IMG/VR virus record: IMGVR_UViG_3300020200_000002
Location: 1 to 31,099 of that record
Strand: one strand, 5' to 3'
DNA from: a virus
Length of the DNA: 31,099 nt
In this document: positions 1-5,563 of the stretch, in pieces
Numbering within the stretch: the first letter of the stretch is position 1
Layout of the letters: each line of letters begins with the position of its first letter
The notes under the pieces: model-generated
What the model was told of the DNA's origin: nothing
Databases searched by the model: none
The model's input: the letters and a program-made list of their open reading frames with translations, nothing else
Position numbers and translations under genes: made by a program

Positions 1-127
1 AACGCAGCATCAGTTCAGGCATCGTCTTCCACTTGCTGCCGTTTTTGTTATACCAGCCCTCGGCTTTTGCCATATCGATAGAAACCATCGGGCCTTCTAA
101 TCGCTCGCCTGCTTTGTCAACTGCCCA
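1..127. repeat. Terminal direct repeat, left copy (assembly overlap of a circular genome)
   Basis: These 127 bases are identical to 30973-31099. The repeat lies inside a recT-family reading frame that becomes a single intact gene when the two copies are merged, so it looks like the k-mer overlap left by an assembler on a circular molecule (127 is a common k) and not a biological terminal redundancy. The true unit length would be 30,972 bp. Confidence 0.95.
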
Positions 128-478
128 GGCAACGCAAGAGCGGGAATCGCTGCCCTTTTCGCCAGTCATCTCGTAACGCAAAGGCGTAAACTTGCCGCTG
201 GCATTGATGCAGGAAATTAGGAACTGACTCGACCACGCTGGTCGTCCGTGGACGATGTAAAGGTTTTGCATAACCGCCAAAGGGTTCGCCCCGATGCGGT
301 TCGCCATTTCGAGCGCAATTACCGTGTCGGCTAAGTTCTCGCGGTAAGTTTGCGGAACTATCGTGCTGCTAGTAAGCAACTTAGCCATGCGTTGAGCGGT
401 TTCAAAAGCGGCAGGAGAGCTAAACGCCCCGGCACTTTGTACGGCCAGGTTGGTGTTGGTTTCGGTTTCGAGTTTCAT
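1..478 (-). CDS. recT: RecT-family single-strand annealing protein (5' part; continues across the circle junction)
   Basis: The gene starts at the ATG at 478 and runs through base 1 into 30972-30527, giving 307 residues. RecT proteins bind single-stranded DNA and anneal it to homologous strands in phage recombination. Family-like stretches are visible here: an HGRPAWSSQF segment, and further on KAEGWYNKNGSKW and MPELMLRYRAA. The gene lies 13 bases downstream of the RecE-like exonuclease gene, the normal exonuclease-annealase pairing. No Shine-Dalgarno is visible; the leader is A/C-rich. The family assignment is firm, and a role in repair, replication or phage exchange is inferred. Confidence 0.9.
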   Translation of the reverse strand, partial: MKLETETNTNLAVQSAGAFSSPAAFETAQRMAKLLTSSTIVPQTYRENLADTVIALEMANRIGANPLAVMQNLYIVHGRPAWSSQFLISCINASGKFTPLRYEMTGEKGSDSRSCVAWAVDKAGERLEGPMVSIDMAKAEGWYNKNGSKWKTMPELMLR

Positions 479-491
479 GTTATTTTTCGGG

Positions 492-1316
492 TTATTCTGC
501 TTCAACGTATTTGGGTAAATTTAGCTGCTTAACTTCCTCGCCGTAGGCCGGCCAATGATCCTCGGCTAGGCAACGCGCAAACAAAGCCAGCGTGCGGCTC
601 ATGTCGGCGCGGCCTTTAGATAAAAACTCAGGAGAACAATTAAAAACGTTGACTGCGTGCGGCGGCTTTTGCTCGACGGCAACAAATCTGAACTCGCTGC
701 GCTCCTCGCCAGACAGGGCGTTATACAAGGCCAGATACAAAGCCGCCTGAATGTGAAACGCAGAATTGTAAGCCGTTCTTGCAAACTCACGCTCGCTTGC
801 GTCGTGGGTTGTTTTTAGATCGCACAAATAATTTTTTGCCGTCGGCACAAAATCCATGCGGCAACGCACGTCAACGGCGTTGCTGGTGTCGTACCCCACG
901 CACGAAACCTCGGCTTTGCCGTTACTGAAAAGAACGCCCGCCTCCGTGTGTTTTGCCACGGCTAAAGCCATTCCCATCAGCCCGTTGTATTGATCGGCGG
1001 AAACAACTGTTTTGCCTTCTTCTACCTGTTTAGCCCGCCACTCCTTACAAACGGTGGCGTTGTAGTTCCACGGTTTGCCCGCAGCATATTCGGCTGGCGG
1101 CACAACTAAATTGGGCAGCGGTTTTTCTGGTTCGAGGATTAGGGCGTGAGCAAGCGTCCCCAAACGCATCGCGTCGGTTTCTTCTCGCTCGCCGTCCAAA
1201 TCGGCTTTCAAGTGTGCCGGGGTAGATTGCCAAAGCTTTCGCAGCCTTGACGCGCTTGCGCCGGGAAGCGCGTGATATTCCGCTGCTGATAGGTTTGAGT
1301 AGATGCCTGGTTTCAT
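492..1316 (-). CDS. RecE-like exonuclease, PD-(D/E)XK fold
   Basis: A 274-residue protein starting MKPGIYSN. It resembles the C-terminal nuclease domain of exonuclease VIII (RecE; DUF3799/PDDEXK type), which resects one strand of a double-strand end to load the annealase. Visible motifs are GTLAHALI (53-60, with H57), an acidic E136 in a KAEVS strand, D155 in RMDF, the D166-L-K168 core (CDLKTT) and a following Q190/Y194 helix. The partner recT lies directly downstream. The frame is open to 1421, but the extra 35 residues are Gly/Arg low complexity and the family begins at the ATG at 1316, so I use that start. The leader is CAACAA-rich with no Shine-Dalgarno. Confidence 0.88.
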   Translation of the reverse strand: MKPGIYSNLSAAEYHALPGASASRLRKLWQSTPAHLKADLDGEREETDAMRLGTLAHALILEPEKPLPNLVVPPAEYAAGKPWNYNATVCKEWRAKQVEEGKTVVSADQYNGLMGMALAVAKHTEAGVLFSNGKAEVSCVGYDTSNAVDVRCRMDFVPTAKNYLCDLKTTHDASEREFARTAYNSAFHIQAALYLALYNALSGEERSEFRFVAVEQKPPHAVNVFNCSPEFLSKGRADMSRTLALFARCLAEDHWPAYGEEVKQLNLPKYVEAE

Positions 1317-1332
1317 TTGTCTTTGTTGTTGG

Positions 1333-1449
1333 TTAATCCGCCTGCCGCCTCCGCGACCACTGCCCCACCCGCCCCAAGCCGGGTCGCCAGCCGTTGCGGA
1401 CGGCCCGATCAATCTTGGCAACGATTTTGCGAAGCTGTTTGCGGGTCAT
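1333..1449 (-). CDS. Small basic protein, 38 residues, unknown function
   Basis: A short ATG-to-TAA frame (MTRKQLRKIVAKID...) fits neatly between the upstream 99-residue gene (stop at 1458) and the exonuclease start (1316). Without it this tightly packed operon would have a gap of about 140 bases. The product is strongly basic (R/K-rich), ends in an arginine cluster and has no recognisable domain. It overlaps the rejected N-terminal extension of the exonuclease frame. Spacing is the only positive evidence; a non-coding leader is the alternative. Confidence 0.45.
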   Translation of the reverse strand: MTRKQLRKIVAKIDRAVRNGWRPGLGRVGQWSRRRQAD

Positions 1450-1457
1450 GTCTCTAA

Positions 1458-1757
1458 TCAGTTTCGATCTGATTCGTTCACTATTTGGATTTGCGTGCTA
1501 CTCAGCACATCTTTCAGCGCAAGCGCGAGTTCGTGTCCAAAGATCTCAGCGTTTAATGGGCTCACTATTTGGATTTGCGTGCTACTCAGCACATCTCTCA
1601 GCGCAAGCGCGAGTTCATGTCCAAAGTTCTCAGCGTTTGATGGGCTGAATGTCGTGCTATGCCTGACTGCATCTGCCAGCACCAGGATGGCTGCGGCAGT
1701 GTCATTGCATCCGGTCTTGTCTTTTACTTCTATGTATTCTTCCACTGTTAGGTTCAT
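1458..1757 (-). CDS. Hypothetical protein with a tandemly duplicated 28-residue segment
   Basis: A 99-residue protein starting MNLTVEEYIEV. After an N-terminal part of about 38 residues it consists of two nearly identical 28-residue units (NAE-FGHELALAL-DVLSSTQIQIV), encoded by an 84-bp tandem DNA repeat at 1478-1561 and 1562-1645. The repeats look helical. No catalytic or metal-binding motif is visible and I do not recognise the family. It sits in the early operon between the HTH/sigma-4 fusion gene and the exonuclease gene. Confidence 0.7.
   Translation of the reverse strand: MNLTVEEYIEVKDKTGCNDTAAAILVLADAVRHSTTFSPSNAENFGHELALALRDVLSSTQIQIVSPLNAEIFGHELALALKDVLSSTQIQIVNESDRN
1478..1645. repeat. 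84-bp tandem direct repeat (two copies)
   Basis: Copy one is 1478-1561 and copy two 1562-1645, with only a few substitutions between them. The unit is a multiple of three and sits in frame inside the 99-residue gene, so it duplicates 28 residues. The near identity points to a recent duplication or to continuing expansion and contraction. Confidence 0.9.
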
Positions 1758-1777
1758 GGTGTGTAGCTAGGTTGGGG

Positions 1778-2365
1778 TCATAAAAGACCCTCCGCACCGG
1801 CCACTACCGGGCGGAGTATTGGCAACTGTTTCGCTGCCGCACGTCTCAGCTTGTGCAGGGCTTGCCATTCAATTTGGCGTGCTCTGTCTTTGCACACGCT
1901 AAATCTGTCTCCACATTGCTCTAGCGTTTTAGGCTCGCCTGTAAGTCCAAAGCGCATTTCGATTACGTTGCGCTCCCGATCAGTGAGTATTGACATCGCA
2001 GCAAGCACCGTATCTTCGGCTTCGGTGCTTTCTGGCAGAGCAAGCTGGTCGTAATATGTTTGTGCCGCCGCAAGTTCGAGAGCCGTCACATCCTTCGTTT
2101 GCTCTATCGTTATCCGCTTTGGAAGCCCTCGAAAGGTTTCCGGCCATTCTTGCGTCGGGTCGAAGTAGATGCCGTGTTCCCCAAGCACGCGCTGGATTGT
2201 GTTAGCCTCTTTCTCGGTTGGCCGCTGTTGCAGGTTAATGATTTTTCCGATAGTGGTCGGGCGCATACCGCATTGCCGGGCGAGTTCCGATTGCGTCCAC
2301 TCTAGTTGTTTGAGCACCGCCCACAGTGAGCCGTGCTTAAATTTCGTGATTGCTGTAATTTTCAT
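1778..2365 (-). CDS. Transcription regulator: XRE-type HTH fused to sigma-70 region 4
   Basis: A 195-residue protein starting MKITAITKF. Residues 12-64 look like an XRE/Cro-type helix-turn-helix (WTQSELARQCGM...TIGKIIN). Residues 127-174 (LTDRERNVIEMRFGL ... ARQIEWQALHKLR) match region 4 of housekeeping sigma-70, which contacts the -35 element and the beta-flap of RNA polymerase. Regions 2 and 3 are absent, so it cannot act as a full sigma factor. An activator or co-sigma that bridges polymerase to a phage operator is the natural inference. The last residues, LRPVVAGAEGLL, are encoded by a terminator-like hairpin. The frame opens slightly earlier (2386), but those residues overlap the upstream gene's terminator, so the ATG at 2365 is preferred. 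Confidence 0.8.
   Translation of the reverse strand: MKITAITKFKHGSLWAVLKQLEWTQSELARQCGMRPTTIGKIINLQQRPTEKEANTIQRVLGEHGIYFDPTQEWPETFRGLPKRITIEQTKDVTALELAAAQTYYDQLALPESTEAEDTVLAAMSILTDRERNVIEMRFGLTGEPKTLEQCGDRFSVCKDRARQIEWQALHKLRRAAAKQLPILRPVVAGAEGLL
1781..1816 (-). terminator. Intrinsic terminator-like hairpin after the HTH/sigma-4 gene
   Basis: On the minus strand a GC-rich stem (CTCCGC-CCGG pairing with CCGG-GCGGAG, one bulged base) closes a six-base loop and is followed by a short T-rich run, TCTTTTA. It is a near-exact copy (one mismatch in about 28 bases) of the hairpin at 2370-2405. It overlaps the 3' end of the upstream coding sequence and encodes its last residues. Confidence 0.6.
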
Positions 2366-2366
2366 G

Positions 2367-2741
2367 TCATAAAAAAGGCTCCGCACCGGCCATTACCGGG
2401 CGGAGTTTTGGCGGCTGTTTCCATACAGCGACATCGCTGTCGCTGGACGCATTATGCGCAACCGTCAAAGTCTCTGGGCCACAATCAGGGCAGAGCGTGT
2501 AGCTAACCCGGCAAGCCACCGGCAGGGCTATTTCGCTTTCTTGTCGCCATTGGCGATCTATGCAGCGAATCCGTCGGCAGCGCGGGCATTGCGTGGCCAT
2601 CAAATCTGCCAGCGTCGGGTTGGTGATCCGTCCGCGCTCAATCCCGCATTGCTGGTCGGTCACGCCATCGGCGCGTAACCACAAAAAGAACAGCGTCAGC
2701 AGAAGCCCGCCGATGAGTGCGATTAAGGTTTGGTCGCTCAT
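2367..2741 (-). CDS. Small membrane-anchored protein with zinc-ribbon cysteines
   Basis: A 124-residue protein. Residues 6-22 (LIALIGGLLLTLFFLWL) form one N-terminal transmembrane helix. The rest carries two cysteine pairs, CPRC near residue 52 and CPDC near residue 84, with further cysteines between, suggesting a zinc ribbon. Its ATG overlaps the stop of the VRR-NUC gene (ATGA). Function is not recognised; a membrane-tethered DNA- or protein-binding factor is possible. The C-terminal LRPVMAGAEPFL is encoded by the terminator-like hairpin. Confidence 0.7.
   Translation of the reverse strand: MSDQTLIALIGGLLLTLFFLWLRADGVTDQQCGIERGRITNPTLADLMATQCPRCRRIRCIDRQWRQESEIALPVACRVSYTLCPDCGPETLTVAHNASSDSDVAVWKQPPKLRPVMAGAEPFL
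2370..2405 (-). terminator. Intrinsic terminator-like hairpin before the HTH/sigma-4 gene
   Basis: On the minus strand a stem CTCCGC-CCGG / CCGG-GCGGAG is followed by CCTTTTTT, a classical hairpin plus T-tract. It is embedded in the last codons of the upstream gene and ends five bases before the ATG of the HTH/sigma-4 gene, so it could attenuate transcription into the regulator. Its duplicate lies at 1781-1816. Confidence 0.65.
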
Positions 2742-3151
2742 GTTTTCTTGGGTTCTTTAACAATGGGCGCAAGAGCTAAAACGGCTTCCGAAATTGAGTG
2801 AACTACCGCGACCACCGCCCCCGCGAGTTGACAACGTAAAAGTTCGCCTGCCTGCTCTCGCGTCTCTTTTTTGCCTGGTCGTTTAACTTCCAAAGCGAAA
2901 GGCTTGCCCAAAATCCAGCCAGTGAAATCAGGCGTTCCGGCGCGGCACGTTGTTGGCTTGTCCATTCGATGCCACACGAAATAGCAATCAAGCCCTAGCC
3001 CGTTGAGGTACGCCGCGATTGCCTCTTGAATGACCGCCTCGCGCAGCGTTGTAGCCTTGCGACTGCTTTGCCGAGCTTGTTGCGTTGAAGCTTTAGCTTC
3101 TCGCCGTCGCGCTTCATACGCCTCAAGCTCAAATTGGGAAAACCTAACCAT
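2738..3151 (-). CDS. VRR-NUC domain nuclease (PD-(D/E)XK superfamily)
   Basis: A 137-residue protein. The VRR-NUC signature is clear: a helical E near residue 38-43, GTPDF with D75, then a strand with the E88-x-K90 core (FALEVKRPGK) and a following REQ helix. Such stand-alone proteins in phages act as structure-specific or Holliday-junction-type endonucleases in recombination and repair. The gene sits directly after SSB. A TTG at 3163 overlapping the SSB stop is an alternative start; I prefer the ATG at 3151. Confidence 0.85.
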   Translation of the reverse strand: MVRFSQFELEAYEARRREAKASTQQARQSSRKATTLREAVIQEAIAAYLNGLGLDCYFVWHRMDKPTTCRAGTPDFTGWILGKPFALEVKRPGKKETREQAGELLRCQLAGAVVAVVHSISEAVLALAPIVKEPKKT

Positions 3152-3159
3152 GGCAACAA

Positions 3160-3600
3160 TCAAAACGGAACGTCGTCTTGCGTGGGCTCAACAACGGGCA
3201 ATGGCGAAGTGATTTGCCTGACTGAACTTGGCATTGCCACCGGCCCGGTGGATTCACCGTCCCGGTTGCCCCCGTCGAGAAAAATAAAAGACTCCAATAC
3301 AACGCCGAGACGACTGCGCTTTTGGCCGGTCTGTTTGTCGTCCCATTGGTCAAGCTTTAGCCGGCCCTCGACCAGCAACGCCCGACCCTTGCGAAGAAAC
3401 TTGCCAATGACCTCGGCCTGTTTGCCAAAGGCGTCTACGTCCACAAACGTGACCTCCTCGCGTTTTTGCCCGTCGCCGTCCGTCCAGTTGCGGTTGAGGG
3501 CAAGGCCCAGCTTGCAGATAGCCATGCCTTTAGGCGTGGTGCGGCTTTCGGGATCGCGGGTAAGATGTCCTGCAAGTATGACTTTGTTTAACGAATGCAT
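3160..3600 (-). CDS. ssb: Single-stranded DNA-binding protein
   Basis: A 146-residue OB-fold SSB (MHSLNKVILAGHLTRDPE...TTPKGMAICKLGLALNR...VDAFGKQAEVIGKFLRKG). It ends in the acidic/aromatic tip DDVPF, which in this family recruits partner replication and repair proteins. It belongs with the VRR-NUC, RecE-like and RecT genes as a recombination module. The start is preceded by a long CAACAACAACAAAACC-type leader with no Shine-Dalgarno. Confidence 0.95.
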   Translation of the reverse strand: MHSLNKVILAGHLTRDPESRTTPKGMAICKLGLALNRNWTDGDGQKREEVTFVDVDAFGKQAEVIGKFLRKGRALLVEGRLKLDQWDDKQTGQKRSRLGVVLESFIFLDGGNRDGESTGPVAMPSSVRQITSPLPVVEPTQDDVPF

Positions 3601-3620
3601 GGTTTTGTTGTTGTTGGTTG

Positions 3621-3932
3621 TTATCTGGCCACGCGCTGTTGGCGTTTATGCTCGTCGCAAATGTCGGTGAAGATGGTGTATGGCCAATCGTAGACAATCC
3701 GCCAAGATGTCTCAGTTCCACATTCGTAAGCCGCCCACCCTCCCTCAGGTTCAATACCCGGCTCGCGAGCATGGCGACGGCACTGGCCGTAGCTATCGCC
3801 CACCAGTTTGGCCCAAGTCTTTCCTGGGTTGCGTTCTTTCCAGTGCCAGTGGCGACATGATCCACAGCAGTTTCCAAGACTGGCTAACAAGGCTTTGCTT
3901 TCAGGTTGTTCGTTGGACTTTTGCATATTCAC
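3621..3932 (-). CDS. Cysteine-rich small protein (putative zinc-binding)
   Basis: A 103-residue protein with a CCGSCRHW motif near residue 22, a GQCRRH motif near 50, and a C-terminal DICDEHK, the spacing of a small zinc-stabilised domain common in phage early regions. A GTG at 3932 overlaps the upstream stop (GTGA); an ATG at 3926 is the alternative start. The C-terminus is followed by the CAA-rich leader of ssb. Function is unknown. Confidence 0.75.
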   Translation of the reverse strand: MNMQKSNEQPESKALLASLGNCCGSCRHWHWKERNPGKTWAKLVGDSYGQCRRHAREPGIEPEGGWAAYECGTETSWRIVYDWPYTIFTDICDEHKRQQRVAR

Positions 3933-4267
3933 GATTTGGGTTTGGCTGAGTCGCTGGGTTCGAGTCGCACCGGTTGTTCAGCTTGGGCGTTAAAATCGGC
4001 ACTCACGCACACGCCGTTCACCTTCTTTCGCATGGTTTTGTAAGGGGTGTTGTCCATCAACCAACCGTCCTCGCCAAAAACAGACTTTGCTTGTGCCAGG
4101 TCGTAAACGTGGACAACGGGCAAGCCTTCGCAAAGCAACGGGTGCGAGCAAACTAGATCAAACGGAGTGCATTGCTCTTGAATGAAGCTAATGAGTTGTT
4201 CTTGAGCGCGAATCGTTGCGCGACAGTCAGCTAACGCTTTGGCAATGTTTTTTTGCGGTGTGTTCAT
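3929..4267 (-). CDS. Hypothetical early protein with a PVVHVYD motif
   Basis: A 112-residue protein beginning MNTPQKNIAKALADC, with a helical N-terminus and a central segment LLCEGLPVVHVYDLAQA (residues 44-60). The seven-residue PVVHVYD stretch also occurs in the late-region protein at 8667-9170, where an acidic/aromatic segment follows it, so the two may share a small domain. The start overlaps the stop of the upstream HTH gene. The frame extends upstream to 4414 but would then run through that gene. No function recognised. Confidence 0.7.
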   Translation of the reverse strand: MNTPQKNIAKALADCRATIRAQEQLISFIQEQCTPFDLVCSHPLLCEGLPVVHVYDLAQAKSVFGEDGWLMDNTPYKTMRKKVNGVCVSADFNAQAEQPVRLEPSDSAKPKS

Positions 4268-4500
4268 ACGAGCTTGTAAAACGAGTGAACTAGTCCGGCC
4301 TCGTCGCGGTGACTTTCTTGCGCGATGTCCAGACCTCTTTTGCGAAGATCGGAAATGCGCGAATGCACCGCAAACGCCCCCGACGCACGCCACAAATCGG
4401 GCATAGCAACCCATTGGCCGCGACGGGCTTCCAAAGCCGCTTGAATGCGATCACACTGGCTGGCTCCTCCGTTGTTCAATGTAAACTCTCCTTGGTTCAT
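4264..4500 (-). CDS. Small winged-helix/HTH protein
   Basis: A 78-residue protein. The core ALEARRGQWVAMPDLWRASGAFAVHSRISDLRKRGLDI reads as a winged helix: helix 1, a turn before the MPDLWRAS helix, recognition helix AVHSRISDLRKRG, then a wing and HSFYKL strand. This pattern recurs in phage early regions. The start overlaps the stop of the 55-residue upstream gene (ATGA), and a purine-rich GGGAGG lies nine bases upstream, one of the few Shine-Dalgarno-like sites in this genome. DNA binding is likely; the target is unknown. Confidence 0.8.
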   Translation of the reverse strand: MNQGEFTLNNGGASQCDRIQAALEARRGQWVAMPDLWRASGAFAVHSRISDLRKRGLDIAQESHRDEAGLVHSFYKLV

Positions 4501-4664
4501 CGTTTGCGCCTCCCGTTTTTGTAGATAAAAAACCCTGGCATCACGTATGCGCTCAGGTTTTCAAGTTTTCGCGTGTATCTAGCGGCGGTTTTTTGTGCCT
4601 TAAGCAACGAGTCAAACTGCTGCTGAAAAAGCATCGTTGAGCTTTCAGCGTGTAGATATGTCAC
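4497..4664 (-). CDS. Small basic protein, about 55 residues, unknown function
   Basis: This minus-strand frame fills the gap between the excisionase-like gene (stop at 4673) and the winged-helix gene (start 4500), and its stop overlaps the next ATG (ATGA). With the GTG at 4664 it has 55 residues; an internal ATG at 4634 gives 45 (MLFQQQFDSLLKAQK...). It is basic, predicted helical, and ends FIYKNGRRKR. The GTG lies eight bases after the upstream stop, which favours the longer form. Confidence 0.6.
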   Translation of the reverse strand: MTYLHAESSTMLFQQQFDSLLKAQKTAARYTRKLENLSAYVMPGFFIYKNGRRKR

Positions 4665-4672
4665 GCAGTAAC

Positions 4673-4903
4673 TCAACGGCCACCCCCTTGCGCTTGGTAT
4701 TGCGCGAGTAAGCTGGGCAAATGAAACCGAACCGACCTGCCAAAATTTACTCCTTTAATTATGCCCGCAGCGTTGAGTTGCTGGACGTAGTTTTTAGACA
4801 ATCGCAGCGCGGTAGCGGCATCGTCTATCGTTCCGAGGGCAACCCCGTTCGCCACATCGGGCGCAAGGGTAGGCCACTCGCGGAATTTTCTTGGCTTGCT
4901 CAC
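4673..4903 (-). CDS. Excisionase-like helix-turn-helix protein
   Basis: A 76-residue protein. The segment GTIDDAATALRLSKNYVQQLNAAGIIKGVNFGRSVRFHLPSLLAQY matches the MerR/excisionase (HTH_17) pattern: recognition helix, G-rich turn, and a wing strand ending in a hydrophobic helix. I chose the GTG at 4903, which overlaps the stop of the SleB-like gene (GTGA); an ATG at 4960 would overlap that gene by 60 bases. The position two genes after the early promoter fits an Xis or early regulator, but direct evidence for excision is absent. Confidence 0.75.
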   Translation of the reverse strand: MSKPRKFREWPTLAPDVANGVALGTIDDAATALRLSKNYVQQLNAAGIIKGVNFGRSVRFHLPSLLAQYQAQGGGR

Positions 4904-5328
4904 AATTTGAAAAACAAGTGACCGCCGACAACCGCCACAGGAGTTTTCCCCTTTGACCAATACGGCGAGACAGACTTGGTATGGTAGTGATTGGCCAGCC
5001 CAACCGTGGCGACGGCAGCGGGCTTGCTCGCCAGATCAAGTGCTGACTTCCACGCCGTGCTTGTCTTTGCGCGGGCGACAAGCTGCTCAGGCGTTGTTTG
5101 GTTCAGGCATGAAAATTGCTTTTTGGCGGTTACAACTTGCCACTCGGTCTGCCTTCTCTCCACGGCGCGAACCTGTACTACCTCACGCACAGCTCGCATG
5201 CCAGCAACACCATCCCCTGCGGCCTCGGCCACCAGCACGGCGGCGACTAGCTCTTGACTCGTCGGCTGCGCGGCGTGCGTTGACAAAGCAGCCAGTGTTA
5301 TTAGCAATGAGTTAAGGTAAGCGTTCAT
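4900..5328 (-). CDS. Secreted SleB-like cell wall hydrolase
   Basis: A 142-residue protein with an N-terminal signal peptide (MNAYLNSLLITLAALSTHAA, likely cleaved near residue 20). The rest matches the SleB/Hydrolase_2 family, which cleaves peptidoglycan: E35 in VLVAEAAGDG, KKQFSCL (69-75), ANHYHT (112-117), SPYW (121-124) and GGHLFFK (135-141). Its start overlaps the stop of the RHH gene (ATGA), placing it second in the early operon and far from the other lysis genes. It could be the endolysin, exported by Sec, or a wall-modifying product made during lysogeny or early infection. The family is clear, the timing is inferred. Confidence 0.88.
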   Translation of the reverse strand: MNAYLNSLLITLAALSTHAAQPTSQELVAAVLVAEAAGDGVAGMRAVREVVQVRAVERRQTEWQVVTAKKQFSCLNQTTPEQLVARAKTSTAWKSALDLASKPAAVATVGLANHYHTKSVSPYWSKGKTPVAVVGGHLFFKL

Positions 5329-5486
5329 TTGGGAGTCATTGCCGACTTTTCCTCAGTCCAATCTGAAACCATCTGGCTCATCGATTTGCCAGCCGCCATT
5401 GCCAGCGCGTAAAGCTTCCGCTTTAGCTCAAGGGGGATGACGAGGTTTAGTTTGCGCGGGTTTTTGTGAATTTTCGGTCTAGCCAT
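5325..5486 (-). CDS. Ribbon-helix-helix DNA-binding protein (minus side of the switch)
   Basis: A 53-residue protein, MARPKIHKNPRKLNLVIP then a helical LKRKLYALAMAAGKSMSQMVSDW. The strand (KLNLVIP) followed by two helices with a GKSMSQMV turn is the RHH (Arc/CopG) fold, which acts as a dimer. It is the first gene of the long minus-strand early transcript and lies divergently from a second RHH gene at 5564. Its -10 (TTTAAT, 5493-5498) ends seven bases before the A of the ATG, predicting a leaderless mRNA. It could be a Cro-like or CI-like regulator; which cannot be told from sequence. Confidence 0.82.
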   Translation of the reverse strand: MARPKIHKNPRKLNLVIPLELKRKLYALAMAAGKSMSQMVSDWTEEKSAMTPK

Positions 5487-5492
5487 GCGCCC

Positions 5493-5521
5493 ATTAAACG
5501 CGCATTAAATGCTATCGTCAA
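5493..5521 (-). promoter_or_regulatory. Early promoter, minus strand
   Basis: TTGACG (5516-5521), 17-base spacer, TTTAAT (5493-5498), each five of six matches to sigma-70 consensus. The predicted start site falls on or beside the ATG at 5486. It would drive the RHH, SleB-like and excisionase-like genes and probably the whole early operon. Confidence 0.7.
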
Positions 5522-5528
5522 ACATTAT

Positions 5529-5557
5529 TTGACACCAAATAGTTTTTGGCGCATTAA
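5529..5557 (+). promoter_or_regulatory. Promoter of the plus-strand RHH gene
   Basis: TTGACA (5529-5534), 17-base spacer, then a weak -10, CATTAA (5552-5557), six bases before the ATG at 5564. The -35 is perfect but the -10 is poor, so it may need activation or be weaker than its divergent partner. Confidence 0.5.
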
Positions 5558-5563
5558 ATAGGT

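Larger units (their letters stand above)
5487..5563. promoter_or_regulatory. Divergent operator/promoter region between two RHH genes
   Basis: This 77-bp region carries three direct copies of CATTAAA (5492-5498, 5503-5509, 5552-5558), the first two 11 bp or one helical turn apart, and a perfect inverted repeat GTCAAA/TTTGAC (5517-5522 and 5528-5533). The inverted repeat contains back-to-back -35 elements for both directions. CATTAAA copies overlap both -10 elements, so a bound RHH protein would block polymerase. This is the likely lysis-lysogeny switch. Confidence 0.75.

Noticed and set aside
1303-1770. 155-codon plus-strand frame
   Set aside because: Antisense to the exonuclease start and the 84-bp tandem repeat; the duplicated segment keeps it open by chance.
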